Shown: positions 50,981-60,749, counted from the first letter of the stretch. The stretch is DNA of 64,000 nucleotides from Candidatus Solirubrobacter pratensis (GCF_000425945.1 NZ_AUEK01000007.1:434001-498000), one strand, 5' to 3'. Notes: a model not told the origin generated them from the sequence alone. A program made the numbers and translations.

Positions 50981-51033
50981 TCGAGTGAGCGGCGACCAGC
51001 GCCGATCGATCTTCGGTTCGATTCGCGGTCGCA

Positions 51034-51077
51034 GGGGATCTCGGGCATATTTGGCTTCCGTGGTGCCCGAGATCCCC
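51034..51077 (+). promoter_or_regulatory. 14-bp inverted repeat around -10 and start of hemolysin III gene
   Basis: GGGGATCTCGGGCA (51034-51047) and TGCCCGAGATCCCC (51064-51077) are perfect inverted copies with a 16-base gap. The gap holds a TATTTG -10-like box and the GTG start codons. The arm centres are 30 bp apart, about three helical turns. It could be an operator for a large or multimeric regulator, or an RNA hairpin covering the start. Confidence 0.7.
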
Positions 51078-51704
51078 AGCTTGCGCGGCGTGTCGCACCT
51101 CTACGCGTTCTATTGCGCGACCGTCGCCGCGGCGTGCCTCGTGGCGGCTGCGCCCGGCGGGATGTCGCGGGCGGCGGGTGCCGTCTACGGCGCCGGCCTG
51201 TGCGCGCTGTTCGGCGGCAGCGCCCTCTATCACCGCTGGCGCTGGGACTCGCGCTGGCGGCCGGTCCTGCGCCGGATCGACCACTCGACGATCTTCGTCT
51301 TCATCGCCGCGTCCTACACGCCGGTGTGCCTGCTGGTGCTGACGGGCCCGGTCCGGTGGATCGTGCTCGCGACCGTGTGGCTCGGCGCGCTGGGCGGCGT
51401 GGCGCTGAGCGTGGCCTGGATCTCGGCGCCGCGCGCGCTGACGTGCGCGTGCTACATCGCGCTCGGGTGGGTCGCGGTGATCGCGTACCCGCAGCTCTCC
51501 AGCGCGCTCCCGCTCACGCCGCTCGTGCTGATCGGGGGCGGAGGCGTGCTCTACACCGCCGGCGCGATCGTCTTCGCCGCGCAGCGCCCGAACCCGTGGC
51601 CGCGGGTGTTCGGGTTCCATGAGATCTTCCACGCGTTCGTGATCCTGGCGGCGGTCGCGCACTTCGTCGCGCTCGCGGGCTGGGTCGTGCTGCCGGCGAG
51701 CTGA
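51060..51704 (+). CDS. Hemolysin III / TrhA (PAQR-type) membrane protein
   Basis: This protein of about 214 residues has seven membrane segments and PAQR/hemolysin III motifs: LRGVSHLYAF near residue 8, GSALYHRWRW near 48, DHSTIFVFIAASYTP and FHEIFHAFVILAAVAHF at the end. The conserved His and Asp residues bind zinc in this family. Known bacterial members influence membrane energetics or lipid composition. GTG at 51060 or 51063 is the start; the frame is open further upstream but the hairpin and -10-like box argue against it. Confidence 0.85.
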   Translation: MVPEIPSLRGVSHLYAFYCATVAAACLVAAAPGGMSRAAGAVYGAGLCALFGGSALYHRWRWDSRWRPVLRRIDHSTIFVFIAASYTPVCLLVLTGPVRWIVLATVWLGALGGVALSVAWISAPRALTCACYIALGWVAVIAYPQLSSALPLTPLVLIGGGGVLYTAGAIVFAAQRPNPWPRVFGFHEIFHAFVILAAVAHFVALAGWVVLPAS

Positions 51705-51814
51705 GGGCGCCACCCGTTGCGAAGCGGGCCGCGTTCGTACCGAAATGCGCGCGGATCTGCGTAATTTGCGTCGTGCGCCGCGATGCCCTCCGGGCGCCCC
51801 GCTACCTTCGCGCG

Positions 51815-52264
51815 ATGGCTTTCGAACTTGCGGTCGATCAGCTCGAGGTCAAGCTGCTGCACCCGGACGCGCGGCCTCCGCTGCGCGGGCGTGAAGGGGA
51901 CGCGGGGTACGACCTCAGCTGCGTGGAGTCGTTCGTACTGCGCCCGGGCGAGCGCCGGATGGTGCCCACAGGCGTCGCGATCGCGCTCCCTCCGGGCGTC
52001 GCGGGCCTCGTCACGCCGCGCTCCGGACTCGCCCACCGATACGGGATCTCGTGCGTCAACAGCCCAGGGCTCATCGATCCCAACTACCGCGGCGAGCTGC
52101 GCGTGATCCTCGTCAATCATGGCGAGGAGACCTACCGCGCGCACGCCGGGGACCGGATCGCCCAGCTCGTCCTGGTCCCGTACTGGGCCCCGGAGCTCCG
52201 CGTCGTCGACGAGCTGCCCGAGAGCGAGCGCGGCGAGCACGGGTTCGGCTCCTCGGGGAGGTAG
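51815..52264 (+). CDS. dut: dUTP diphosphatase
   Basis: This 149-residue trimeric dUTPase has motif 1 DAGYDLS, motif 2 PRSGLAHRYGI, motif 3 PGLIDPNYRGELRV, motif 4 AGDRIAQLVL and motif 5 RGEHGFGSSGR. It removes dUTP and makes dUMP. ATG at 51815 lies 6 nt after a TACCTT -10 box (51803-51808). Confidence 0.94.
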   Translation: MAFELAVDQLEVKLLHPDARPPLRGREGDAGYDLSCVESFVLRPGERRMVPTGVAIALPPGVAGLVTPRSGLAHRYGISCVNSPGLIDPNYRGELRVILVNHGEETYRAHAGDRIAQLVLVPYWAPELRVVDELPESERGEHGFGSSGR

Positions 52265-52270
52265 GGCGGC

Positions 52271-53572
52271 TCAGGCGCTGCCGTTGACCGCGTAGCGGTC
52301 GAAGCGCTCCGCCACGACGGCCGGCAGCCGTGCGCTGACGCGGACGCCCTCCGGGGTGTCCTTGCGCTCCAGAGCGCCCGCGACGTCATGGAGCTCCGAC
52401 AGCGTCCCGCCTTCGGAGAACGGGACGAGCAGTTCGACGTCGCGGAGCGTGCGCTCGAACTCGGTGGCGATCCGCTCGCCGAGCTCGTCCAGCCCCTCCT
52501 GCGTGACGGCGGAGACGAGGACCGCGTCCGGGTGGCGGAAGTCGAGCTCGCGGCGGCGCTCGTCGTCGAGCAGATCCGCCTTGTTGAGCACGAGCAGCCG
52601 CGGTGAGTCGCCCGCGTCGATCTCCTCGAGCACGTCCTCGACGGCGCGCGTCATCTCGACCAGCTCCTCCTCCGGCGCGCTGGCATCGACCACGTGCAGG
52701 ACCAGGTCGGCGAGCTTGGTCTCCTCGAGCGTCGCCGCGAACGCGTCGACCAGCTGATGCGGCAGCTTGCGGATGAAGCCGACCGTGTCGGTCACCAGGT
52801 AGGCGCGGCCGTCCAGGCGCAACGTCCGCGTCGTCGGGTCGAGCGTGTGGAAGAGCCGGTCGCGGACGCCGACGTCGGACCCTGACAGCGCGTTGAGCAG
52901 CGAGGACTTGCCGGCGTTCGTGTAGCCCGCGAGCGCGATGTTCGGCAGATGGGCGCGCTCGCGCTCCTGCCGCATCACGGCGCGCGTCGAGCTCACGTGC
53001 TGGAGGCGCCGCTTGAGCGCGGAGATGCGATCGCGCGCGAGGCGGCGGTCCGTCTCGATCTGCGACTCGCCCGGGCCGCGCGTACCGATGCCGCCGCCGA
53101 GACGCTCGAGATGCGTCCACAGGCCCCGCATGCGGGCCATGTTGTACTCGAGCTGCGCCAGCTCGACCTGCAGCTTGCCCTCCGCGGTGTGGGCGTGGCC
53201 GGCGAAGATGTCGAGGATCACGGCGGTCCGATCCAGGACCGGCATCCCCAGCTGGCCTTCGAGGCTCCGCTGCTGACGCGGTGTCAGCTCATCGTCGGTG
53301 ACGACAAGGTTCGCGTCCGCCTGCTTGAGCAGCGGCACGAGCTCGTCGACCTTGCCGGGACCGAGATACGTGTTCGGATGCGGCCGCTCGCGCTTCTGCG
53401 TCATCTCGCCGACGACCGCGACACCGGCGGTCCGCAGGAGCTCCTTCAGCTCGGCGAGATCCGGCTCATCCGGCGTCACCGCGATGGTGTACGCCCGCTG
53501 CCTGGCCCGGCCGGGCTGCGGCGGTGCGGAGTAGCGGGACTGGGATGTACGGCCGTTGCGAGAGCGCTCCAA
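52271..53572 (-). CDS. hflX: HflX ribosome-associated GTPase
   Basis: This 433-residue GTPase has the HflX N-terminal domain (TQKRERPHPNTYLGPGKVDE). The coiled linker carries GGIGTRGPGESQIETDRR, and the G motifs are GYTNAGKSSLLNAL, DTVGF and NKAD. HflX splits stalled ribosomes under stress. The TTG at 53572 lies 8 nt after a TAGAAT -10 box (53581-53586). A GTG at 53611 is upstream of that box and so less likely. Confidence 0.92.
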   Translation of the reverse strand: MERSRNGRTSQSRYSAPPQPGRARQRAYTIAVTPDEPDLAELKELLRTAGVAVVGEMTQKRERPHPNTYLGPGKVDELVPLLKQADANLVVTDDELTPRQQRSLEGQLGMPVLDRTAVILDIFAGHAHTAEGKLQVELAQLEYNMARMRGLWTHLERLGGGIGTRGPGESQIETDRRLARDRISALKRRLQHVSSTRAVMRQERERAHLPNIALAGYTNAGKSSLLNALSGSDVGVRDRLFHTLDPTTRTLRLDGRAYLVTDTVGFIRKLPHQLVDAFAATLEETKLADLVLHVVDASAPEEELVEMTRAVEDVLEEIDAGDSPRLLVLNKADLLDDERRRELDFRHPDAVLVSAVTQEGLDELGERIATEFERTLRDVELLVPFSEGGTLSELHDVAGALERKDTPEGVRVSARLPAVVAERFDRYAVNGSA

Positions 53573-53580
53573 GAATGAGG

Positions 53581-53646
53581 ATTCTACCCGGCGACCGGCC
53601 GGGAATCTCACGACGCGACACCGCGGCGCGCCGCTCTGGCTATCGT
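53581..53646. promoter_or_regulatory. Divergent -10 elements of hflX and dapE
   Basis: The minus strand has TAGAAT at 53581-53586, 8 nt before the hflX TTG. The plus strand has TATCGT at 53641-53646, 7 nt before the dapE GTG. Both imply leaderless or near-leaderless transcripts. Confidence 0.55.
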
Positions 53647-53653
53647 CCCGCTC

Positions 53654-54712
53654 GTGCCGGTCAGCCCCGCCCCCAGCGACACCGACGTCGCGGCGCGCCT
53701 CGCCGGGCGCACGCTGGAGCTCGTGGACGTCGCCTCGGAGTCGCGCTCGGAGGCCCGACTTGCGGCGCACGTCGCGCGCGTGCTGCGCGACGGCGGCGCG
53801 GAGGTGACCGAGCTCGGGGACTCCTGCATCCTCGCCAGGCCGCCCGGAACGTCGCCCGGCGTCATGCTCGCCGGCCATCTCGACACCGTCCCGGCGCAGG
53901 ACAACATCCCCGGCTCGATCGACGCGGAGCGCGTGCGCGGCCTCGGGGCGAGCGACATGAAGGGCGCCCTGGCCGTGATGATCGAGCTCGTGCTGGCCGG
54001 CGCGCCGTACTCGGCGCTGTTCTTCCCACGCGAGGAGCTGCCGTCGACCGAGAGCGCGCTGGTGCCGCTGCTGCAGCGCTCGCCGGTCGAGGCGGAGCTC
54101 GTCATCGTGATGGAGCCGACCGACGGCGAGCTCCATGCGGGCTGCGTCGGCAACATCAACGCGACGTGGACGTTCCGCGGCCGCTCGGGCCACTCCGCGC
54201 GCCCGTGGGCGGCCGAGAACGCGATCACGCGGGCCGCCCTCGGCATCGCCACGCTCGCGAGCGCCCCGGTGCTCCCCGTCCAGTTCCACGGCCTCACGTT
54301 CCACGAGGTGGCGTCCGTCACCCGCATCAACGGCGGGATCGCGGCCAACGTGATCCCGGAGACCTGCACCGCCCAGGTCAACTTCCGCTACGCCCCCGGC
54401 CGCACGCCCGATGCGGCGGAGGCGCGCCTGCGCGAGCTGTGCGGCGGCCTCGGCGAGCTCGAGATCACCGGCAACGCGGCGTCCGCGCCGGTCGCGCTCG
54501 AGCACCCGCTCGCGCAGCGACTGATCGACGCCGGGGAGCTGGCCGTCGCGCCCAAGCAGGCCTGGACGCCGGTCGCCGAGTTCGCCCAGTTCGGCTATCC
54601 GGCCGTGAACTTCGGCCCCGGAGCGCCGGCGCAGGCCCATCGCCGCGACGAGTCGGTCGAGATCGCCCGGCTCCTGCACGCCCATCGGGTGCTGGAGGCG
54701 CTCGCCACGTGA
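53654..54712 (+). CDS. dapE: Succinyl-diaminopimelate desuccinylase
   Basis: This 352-residue M20-family metallohydrolase has AGHLDTVPAQDN near residue 73 (first metal His and Asp), GLGASDMKGA near 96 and PREELPSTES near 125 (catalytic Glu). The dimerisation domain contains RGRSGHSARPW. It makes LL-diaminopimelate and succinate. The next gene (overlap GTGA) supplies the aminotransferase step, which supports DapE over another M20 activity. Confidence 0.9.
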   Translation: MPVSPAPSDTDVAARLAGRTLELVDVASESRSEARLAAHVARVLRDGGAEVTELGDSCILARPPGTSPGVMLAGHLDTVPAQDNIPGSIDAERVRGLGASDMKGALAVMIELVLAGAPYSALFFPREELPSTESALVPLLQRSPVEAELVIVMEPTDGELHAGCVGNINATWTFRGRSGHSARPWAAENAITRAALGIATLASAPVLPVQFHGLTFHEVASVTRINGGIAANVIPETCTAQVNFRYAPGRTPDAAEARLRELCGGLGELEITGNAASAPVALEHPLAQRLIDAGELAVAPKQAWTPVAEFAQFGYPAVNFGPGAPAQAHRRDESVEIARLLHAHRVLEALAT

Positions 54713-55833
54713 CCGTGCGCGTCTCCCCCGTCCTCGAGGGCCTCGCGACATATCCGTTCGTGCGGCTCGAGGAGGCGCGCCGCCGTATCGCCGCCCGCGG
54801 CGTCGAGATCCTCGACTTCGGGATGGGCGAGCCGCGCGAGGAGACGCCCGCGTTCATCCGCCGGGCGCTCACGGCGGCGGTGACCCCGCTCTCCACCTAT
54901 CCCGCCGCCGTCGGGCTGCCCGAGCTGCGCGCCGCCGTCGCGGCCTGGGTCTCGACGAGGTTCGGCGCCGCGCTGGACCCCGACACCGAGGTCATCCCCA
55001 CGCTCGGGTCCAAGGAGGCGATCTACAGCCTCGCGAGCGTCCTGGAGCGCGAGTACGTCGCCGTTCCCGTGCCGTCGTATCCCGTCTATGAGCGCGGCGG
55101 CCTGTTCGCCGGCAAGAAGATCATCGAGCTGCCGCTGACCGAGTCCAACGGCTGGCTGCCCGATCTCACGGGCGTCGATTGGGACCGCGTCGCGCTGCTC
55201 TGGCTCAATTACCCCAACAACCCGACCGGCGCGACCGCGCCGCTCGAGTTCTACGAGGCCGCGGCCGAGCTGGCTCGCCACCACGGGTTCGTGCTCGCCT
55301 CCGACGAGGCCTACTCGGAGATCTACTTCGGCGCGCCCCCGCAGTCCGCGCTCCAGCTCGCCGACCGCACGAACGTGCTCGCCTTCAACACGCTCTCCAA
55401 GCGCTCGTCCATGCCGGGCTACCGCTCCGGCTTCGTCGCCGGCGACCCGCAGCTGATCGCCGCGCTCAAGCGCTTCCGGCCGAACGTCGGGGTCGCGCCG
55501 CAGGAGTTCATCCAGCGCGCCGCCGTCGCGGCCTGGAGCGACGAGCGCCACGTGGACGACGTGCGCGAGCGCTACCGCGCCAAGCGCGAGCTGCTGCTCG
55601 AGGCCCTGCCGCTGCGCAACGCCGGCGGCGACGCGTCGTTCTTCCTCTGGCTCGAAGGCGACGACGAGCTGGCGGCGCGCTGGCTCGAGCAGGGCGTCGT
55701 CGTCGCGCCCGGCTCGTTCTTCGGCGCCCCGGGCTACGTCAGGCTCGCGCTCGTACCGACGCTCGAGAGCTGCGCCAAGGCGGCGTCACTCATTGGCGTG
55801 CAGGGCGGCGTTCAGGCCGGCCCAGCTGCCTGA
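54709..55833 (+). CDS. dapC: N-succinyldiaminopimelate aminotransferase DapC
   Basis: This 374-residue fold-type I aminotransferase has [11 protein letters not shown] near residue 42, the asparagine in [11 protein letters not shown] near 168, SDEAYSE near 200 and the PLP lysine in [17 protein letters not shown] near 230. Coupling to dapE and its closeness to dapD/dapF identify the DAP pathway step. Its last 48 bases are also coding for the end of dapD on the other strand. Confidence 0.9.
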   Translation: MTVRVSPVLEGLATYPFVRLEEARRRIAARGVEILDFGMGEPREETPAFIRRALTAAVTPLSTYPAAVGLPELRAAVAAWVSTRFGAALDPDTEVIPTLGSKEAIYSLASVLEREYVAVPVPSYPVYERGGLFAGKKIIELPLTESNGWLPDLTGVDWDRVALLWLNYPNNPTGATAPLEFYEAAAELARHHGFVLASDEAYSEIYFGAPPQSALQLADRTNVLAFNTLSKRSSMPGYRSGFVAGDPQLIAALKRFRPNVGVAPQEFIQRAAVAAWSDERHVDDVRERYRAKRELLLEALPLRNAGGDASFFLWLEGDDELAARWLEQGVVVAPGSFFGAPGYVRLALVPTLESCAKAASLIGVQGGVQAGPAA

Positions 55834-56715
55834 GCGCGGCAGCGCCTCGACCGCCCCGGTGCGCGAGTTGCGCCGGAACAGGAGCCCGTTCGCGCCGCTC
55901 AGCGCGCGCGCCTTGACGACCTCGCCGTCGGGCAGCGTGACGAGCGTGCCGGCCGTGACGTAGAGCCCCGCCTCGACCGTGCAGTCGTCCCCGAGCGAGA
56001 TCCCGATGCCGGCGTTGGCGCCGAGCAGGCAGCGCTCGCCGATCGAGATCACCTCGGTGCCGCCGCCCGAGAGCGTGCCCATGATGCTCGCGCCGCCGCC
56101 GACGTCCGAGCCGTCGCCGACGACGACCCCCGCGCTGATCCGCCCCTCGATCATCGAGTGCCCGAGCGTGCCGGCGTTGTAGTTCACGAAGCCCTCGTGC
56201 ATCACCGTCGTGCCCTCGGCGAGGTACGCCCCGAGCCGTACCCGGTCGCCGTCGGCGACGCGCACGCCGGAGGGCGCGACGTAGTCCGTCATGCGCGGGA
56301 ACTTGTCCAGCGAGTGGACCTCCAGGTGGAGGTTCTCCGTGCGGAACGCGAGTTGGACGGCGGGGATGCTCGCGGGATCGACCGGGCCGTAGTTCGTCCA
56401 GGCGACGTTCGGCAGCACGGCGAAGATGCCCTCCATGTTGACTTCGCGCGGCTTGACGAGCCGGTGGCTGAGCAGGTGCAGGCGCAGGTAGGCGTCCGCG
56501 GTGTCGGCGGGCGGCTGGGAGAGATCGGCGATCACGGTCAACAGCGACGCCTGACGGACCCCGCGGCGCGGGTCCTCGAACTCCGGCGGGACGGCATTGG
56601 GCGCGGCGGCGCCCGGATCGCCCAGCCGCGGCTGGAAATAGAAGACCTCGAGCACGCGGTCGCCCGACAGCGTGGCCAGCCCGGCGCCCCACGCGCCGCC
56701 CTCGATGAAGCTCAT
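55786..56715 (-). CDS. dapD: Tetrahydrodipicolinate N-succinyltransferase DapD
   Basis: This 309-residue protein has the left-handed beta-helix of DapD in its C-terminal half, with repeats such as [38 protein letters not shown] and [16 protein letters not shown]. The long N-terminal domain is of the actinobacterial type. It succinylates tetrahydrodipicolinate. ATG overlaps the upstream SDR stop (ATGA). Confidence 0.92.
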   Translation of the reverse strand: MSFIEGGAWGAGLATLSGDRVLEVFYFQPRLGDPGAAAPNAVPPEFEDPRRGVRQASLLTVIADLSQPPADTADAYLRLHLLSHRLVKPREVNMEGIFAVLPNVAWTNYGPVDPASIPAVQLAFRTENLHLEVHSLDKFPRMTDYVAPSGVRVADGDRVRLGAYLAEGTTVMHEGFVNYNAGTLGHSMIEGRISAGVVVGDGSDVGGGASIMGTLSGGGTEVISIGERCLLGANAGIGISLGDDCTVEAGLYVTAGTLVTLPDGEVVKARALSGANGLLFRRNSRTGAVEALPRSGSWAGLNAALHANE

Positions 56716-57566
56716 CCTTTGAACGCCTCCACGTGATCCTTCGCGAACGTGTCCAGGTCGCGCGGCGGCCGGCCGAGCGCGTCCTGCACCCCGGAGGTGA
56801 CCATCGTCGCGCCGCCGGCGGCATAGACCTCGAACAGCTCGCACAGGCCCTCCGCGTTCCAGGGTGGCACGCCGGCGCGGACCAGCTCGCGCTTGACGGC
56901 CTCGACCGGCACTTCTGCGACCTCGACCTCGCGCCCCGCGGCCGCGAACAGCCGTTTCGCCTGATCGCGGTAGGAGATCGCCTCCGGTCCGGACAGGCCG
57001 TACGCCTTGCCCTGGTGACCCTCGTCGGTGAGCGCGAGCGCCGCGACCTCCGCGACGTCGCGCGCGTCGACGATGCTGAACGCCGCGTCGGGGACCGGCG
57101 TGTAGAACGTCCCGTCCTGGACTCGCTCGCCCCACCCGAGCGTGTTCTGCATGAATCCGGCCGCGCGCAGCAGCGTCCACGCCATGCCGGACTCCTTCAG
57201 CGCGCGCTCGACCTTGCCGTGCGAGCGCGCGAAGCGGCCGGGCGCCTCCTCGGACGCGCCGATCACCGACAGCTTGACGATGTGCTTGACGCCCGCCGTC
57301 CTGGCGGTCTCCAGGAACGCCTGCTCGAGCTCGGACTGCATCGGGCTGGCGGGCGCCACCAGGTATGCGCGCTCGACGCCCTCCAGCGCGGGCCCGAGCG
57401 TGCGCGGGTCGCCCAGATCGCCGGTCACCGGGGTGAAGCCGAGGTCGCGCAGGTGATGGGCCTTGGTCTCGTCGCGCACCAGCGCGCGGGCCTCCGCGCC
57501 GCGGGCCTTGAGTGCGCGCAGGACCTCCATCCCGGTCGTGCCCGTCGCTCCGGTCACCAGCAGCAT
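56712..57566 (-). CDS. NmrA-like atypical short-chain dehydrogenase
   Basis: This 284-residue Rossmann protein has the N-terminal [19 protein letters not shown], then ALVRDETKA and PVTGDLGD near residue 47, typical of NmrA/azoreductase-like NAD(P) proteins. The usual YxxxK pair is not clear. It lies between dapF (adjacent with no gap) and dapD (4-base overlap). A role linked to diaminopimelate is possible but unproven. Confidence 0.83.
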   Translation of the reverse strand: MLLVTGATGTTGMEVLRALKARGAEARALVRDETKAHHLRDLGFTPVTGDLGDPRTLGPALEGVERAYLVAPASPMQSELEQAFLETARTAGVKHIVKLSVIGASEEAPGRFARSHGKVERALKESGMAWTLLRAAGFMQNTLGWGERVQDGTFYTPVPDAAFSIVDARDVAEVAALALTDEGHQGKAYGLSGPEAISYRDQAKRLFAAAGREVEVAEVPVEAVKRELVRAGVPPWNAEGLCELFEVYAAGGATMVTSGVQDALGRPPRDLDTFAKDHVEAFKG

Positions 57567-58400
57567 TCAGACGCCTCCGTATTCGTTCAGCTCGCTCACC
57601 AGCTCCTCGCTCAGCTCTCCGCGGTAGATCGGCACGGCCCAGCCGGTGAGATCCACGTGCAGGGATTCGTCGACCTCGACCTCCAGCTCGCCGCCGTCGA
57701 GCTTGACCGTGACCGGCGAGTCCCCGCCGCGCACGACGTGGGCGACGGCCGCGCCCGAGGCTCCCGTACCCGACGAGAGCGTCTCGCCCACGCCGCGCTC
57801 GAAGATGCGGGCGCGGATCGTGCGGGCGTCGAGCTCCGTCCAGAAGCTCACGTTCGTGCGGTTGGGGAAGATCGGCGCGCTCTCGATCTGGGGGGCGATC
57901 GCGGGCAGGTCGAGCGTCTCGAGCAGCTCGAGGTCGTCGATCCGGATCGAGCACTGCGGGTTGCCGATCGCGACGTGCTGGAAGCGCCAGGGACCGATCT
58001 CGCCCCTGCCGTCCGGCGGTCCGCCCGGGAAGTGCTCGCTCTGAAGCAGGGCGCGGCCCATGTCGACGCGGCAGGTGGTCGGACCCGTGATCGTCGGCCG
58101 GATCTCGCCCGCCAGCGTCTGGATGCTGAACGTGTCGCTGTCCGTCCAGCCCGCGCGGCGGAGGTACAGGATCGCCTCGCGGGCGCCGTTGCCCGACAGC
58201 TCCGCCTCGGAGCCGTCGGGGTTGAAGATCCGCAGCCGCGCGACGTACCCGGGCTCGTCGGGCGGGGCGAGCAGGAGCACGCCGTCGCCGCCGGGGCCGA
58301 AGTGCGGGTCGCACAGGCGGCGGACCTGGTTCGGGGTCAGCTCGGACCCCTCGAAGATGAGGTAGTCGTTGCCGAGGGCCTGCCATTTCTCGAAGCGCAC
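57567..58400 (-). CDS. dapF: Diaminopimelate epimerase homologue with both catalytic Cys replaced by Ser
   Basis: This 277-residue protein has the full DapF fold signature: [58 protein letters not shown] and [14 protein letters not shown]. The two catalytic cysteines expected before GNG and GTG are Ser69 and Ser210 (both TCG codons; 58194-58196 and 57771-57773). Substrate-binding motifs are kept. Cys-to-Ser changes greatly impair or abolish epimerase activity in studied enzymes, so this protein is either an altered epimerase or does something else. It follows miaA by 5 bases. Confidence 0.9.
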   Translation of the reverse strand: MRFEKWQALGNDYLIFEGSELTPNQVRRLCDPHFGPGGDGVLLLAPPDEPGYVARLRIFNPDGSEAELSGNGAREAILYLRRAGWTDSDTFSIQTLAGEIRPTITGPTTCRVDMGRALLQSEHFPGGPPDGRGEIGPWRFQHVAIGNPQCSIRIDDLELLETLDLPAIAPQIESAPIFPNRTNVSFWTELDARTIRARIFERGVGETLSSGTGASGAAVAHVVRGGDSPVTVKLDGGELEVEVDESLHVDLTGWAVPIYRGELSEELVSELNEYGGV

Positions 58401-58405
58401 GAGGG

Positions 58406-59290
58406 TCAGATCATGCCGTGGATGTCGGCTGCGACGTCCTCAGGCGTGCGTCCGGTGGTGTCGATCAGGTGCGCGCCGGGCAGCTTGCGCAGCCATGTGA
58501 GCTGGCGCTTGGCGTAGCGGCGGGTGCGCGTGCGCATGGCCTGCACGTCGCCGTGCAGGATCTCCTCGAAGCCGAGCGCGGCGCGTGCGGTCCGGGAGGC
58601 TCCGCGTGCCGCGGCCTGCTCTGCCTCGCGCTGTGCTCCGGCCTCGAGCATCGCGTCGATGCGGCGCTCGATCCGCTCATAGAGGGCGTCACGGTCCATC
58701 ACGAGCGCGGCGAGCAGGGTCGGGTGACGGGTGTCGCTCGTCCACAGCTGCGAGGGGTCGCCGGGGGCGGGCGGGGGCGCATGGCCGGCGTCCTGGAGCT
58801 CGAGCGCGCGGAGGATGCGCTGGGTATCGGTCGGTGCGATGCCGGTGCCCGAGGGAAGCCGGGCGTGGAGCGCCGCCAGGCCGTGGCGCTCGAGCTCGCG
58901 CTGCCAGTGGCTGCGGATCTCCGGGTCGACGGGCGGGCGGAGGTCCAGCTCGGCGAGCGCGGCGCGCAGGTAGAGGCCGGTGCCGCCGACGACGATCGGG
59001 CGGCGGCCCTGCTCGATCAGGGCGTCGATCTCGCTGTGCGCGAGGGTGGCGTAGGCGCCGGCCGAGGACGTCTCGGTGACGGGCAGGAAGCCGATCAGGC
59101 GGTGTTCGAGGCGGGTCTGCTCCTCGGCGGTCGCTGCGCCGCTGAGGATCTCGAGGCCCCGGTAGACCTGGATCGCGTCGGCCGAGACCGCCACGGGGTC
59201 CTCGCCGCGTGCGCGCAGGCGCTCGGCGAGCGCGATCGCGACCGCCGTCTTGCCGATGCCGGTCGGCCCGAACACTGCGATGACGCGCAC
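58406..59290 (-). CDS. miaA: tRNA dimethylallyltransferase MiaA
   Basis: This 294-residue enzyme prenylates A37 of tRNAs reading UNN codons. It has the P-loop [11 protein letters not shown] near residue 7, [13 protein letters not shown] near 36, [10 protein letters not shown] near 94 and [12 protein letters not shown] near 262. GTG at 59290 starts just before the P-loop, as in relatives. It heads a miaA-dapF-SDR-dapD operon. Confidence 0.93.
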   Translation of the reverse strand: MRVIAVFGPTGIGKTAVAIALAERLRARGEDPVAVSADAIQVYRGLEILSGAATAEEQTRLEHRLIGFLPVTETSSAGAYATLAHSEIDALIEQGRRPIVVGGTGLYLRAALAELDLRPPVDPEIRSHWQRELERHGLAALHARLPSGTGIAPTDTQRILRALELQDAGHAPPPAPGDPSQLWTSDTRHPTLLAALVMDRDALYERIERRIDAMLEAGAQREAEQAAARGASRTARAALGFEEILHGDVQAMRTRTRRYAKRQLTWLRKLPGAHLIDTTGRTPEDVAADIHGMI

Positions 59291-59350
59291 GCGGCCAGTA
59301 TCGCGGGGTGGGCGGGCCTGTCCGCCACCGCCCCGCCTCACGGCGCGTTC

Positions 59351-59442
59351 CCGCCGCCGCCGCGCGCGGGTCTGCGCCGCCGCCGCGCGCGGCTCTCTGC
59401 CGCCCCCACCGCGCGGGTTACGCCGCCGCCCGTGCGGGCGTC
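59351..59442. repeat. Four imperfect ~21-25 bp GC-rich repeats
   Basis: The 216-base intergenic stretch between miaA and the FIST gene holds four units of the form CGCCGCCGCCGCGCGCGG followed by a short TCTG- or TTA-like end. They begin near 59351, 59375, 59400 and 59421. No gene is supported here. Confidence 0.6.
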
Positions 59443-59506
59443 ATTCGGCGCGTGCGCGTCCGTGGTGGCGGTCCGGCTCCGGCTGCGCAGTATCGTCAAG
59501 TCCATC

Positions 59507-60667
59507 ATGCCCGTCCGGATCGGTACCGGGCTCTCGCTGGTCCCCGACCCTCGCACCGGCGCGCTCGAGGCGGCCAAGGCGGCGGCCAACCTGCTGGACG
59601 GCGCGCCTTGCGATCTCGCGATCGTCTTCGCGTCCGGCGCGCATCTGTCCACCCCCGAGGCGACGCTCGCCGCGATCCACGAGGGCCTCGCTCCCGAGGG
59701 CCTGATCGGCTGCGGCGCCGGTGGTGTCATCGGCCGCGGCCGGGAGATCGAGGCGGGCACCGCGGTCTCGATCTGGGCCGCGAGCCTCGGCGAGGGCTCG
59801 GCGACGACGTTCCACGCGCAGGTCGAGGAGCTCGAGGAGGGCACCGGCGCGCTGACCGGCATGCCGGAGCTGTCGGGCGCGGACGGCGTGCTCCTGCTCA
59901 CCGATCCCGTCTCGTTCCCGACCGACGCCGTCCTGCGGTTCCTGTCGGAGGCGGCGCCGCTGATGCCGCTGCTCGGGGGACTGGCCTCGGGGCGGACGAT
60001 CCATGACGACGCGGTGCTCTTCGCCGGCGAGGAAGTGGTCTCCGACGGCGCCGTAGGCGTGCGGCTCGACGGCGTCGAGATCCTCCCGATGGTCTCGCAG
60101 GGCGCGTCGCCGATCGGCCCGGAGCTGACGATCACCGCGGCGGAGGGGCACGTGATCGGCGAGCTGGCGGGCAAGCCGGCGCTCGAGAAGCTGCGCGAGA
60201 CGATCGAGGGGCTCACGCCCGAGGATCTCCGGCTGGTGCAGGGCGGGCTGCTGATGGGGATCGTGGTCGACACGAACAAGCCCGACTACGTGCAGGGCGA
60301 CTTCCTCGTGCGCGGGCTCGTCGGCGCCGATCCTGCCACCGGCCAGGTCGCGGTCGCCGCCGACGTGCATCCGGGCCAGGTCGTGCGCCTGCACGCGCGC
60401 GACGCCGAGAGCGCCGACCGGGACCTCCGCGAGGCGCTGTCGGTGCGGATGGCCGCGCTCGGCAACCGCCCTCCGGCGGGGGCGCTGGTGTTCGCCTGCA
60501 ACGGCCGCGGGCGCGGGATGTTCGGGCGCGCGGACCACGACGCCGAGGCGCTCGCCGACGCGCTGGGGGTACCGGCCGCGGGGTTCTTCGCGGCGGGCGA
60601 GATCGGGCCTGTCGGCGGCGGCTACTTCGTGCACTCGTTCACCGCCACGGTCGCCGTCTTCGCTTGA
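59507..60667 (+). CDS. FIST-domain sensory protein
   Basis: This 386-residue protein has FIST N (about 30-225; CDLAIVFASGAHLSTPEATL, GLIGCGAGGVIG) and FIST C (about 230-375; ACNGRGRGMFGRADHDAEAL, GFFAAGEIGPVGGGYFVHSF). FIST domains are predicted to bind small ligands such as amino acids. It stands alone, without a histidine kinase or cyclase nearby. A TATCGT box lies 10 nt before ATG. Confidence 0.9.
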   Translation: MPVRIGTGLSLVPDPRTGALEAAKAAANLLDGAPCDLAIVFASGAHLSTPEATLAAIHEGLAPEGLIGCGAGGVIGRGREIEAGTAVSIWAASLGEGSATTFHAQVEELEEGTGALTGMPELSGADGVLLLTDPVSFPTDAVLRFLSEAAPLMPLLGGLASGRTIHDDAVLFAGEEVVSDGAVGVRLDGVEILPMVSQGASPIGPELTITAAEGHVIGELAGKPALEKLRETIEGLTPEDLRLVQGGLLMGIVVDTNKPDYVQGDFLVRGLVGADPATGQVAVAADVHPGQVVRLHARDAESADRDLREALSVRMAALGNRPPAGALVFACNGRGRGMFGRADHDAEALADALGVPAAGFFAAGEIGPVGGGYFVHSFTATVAVFA

Positions 60668-60749
60668 GCGCGGCCGCGGGCGCCGGCTTTCACTGCGCCC
60701 ACCCGGGTGACCGCCGCGTCTCCGGGGCGTCCGCCGTAGGGTGCGGGGC

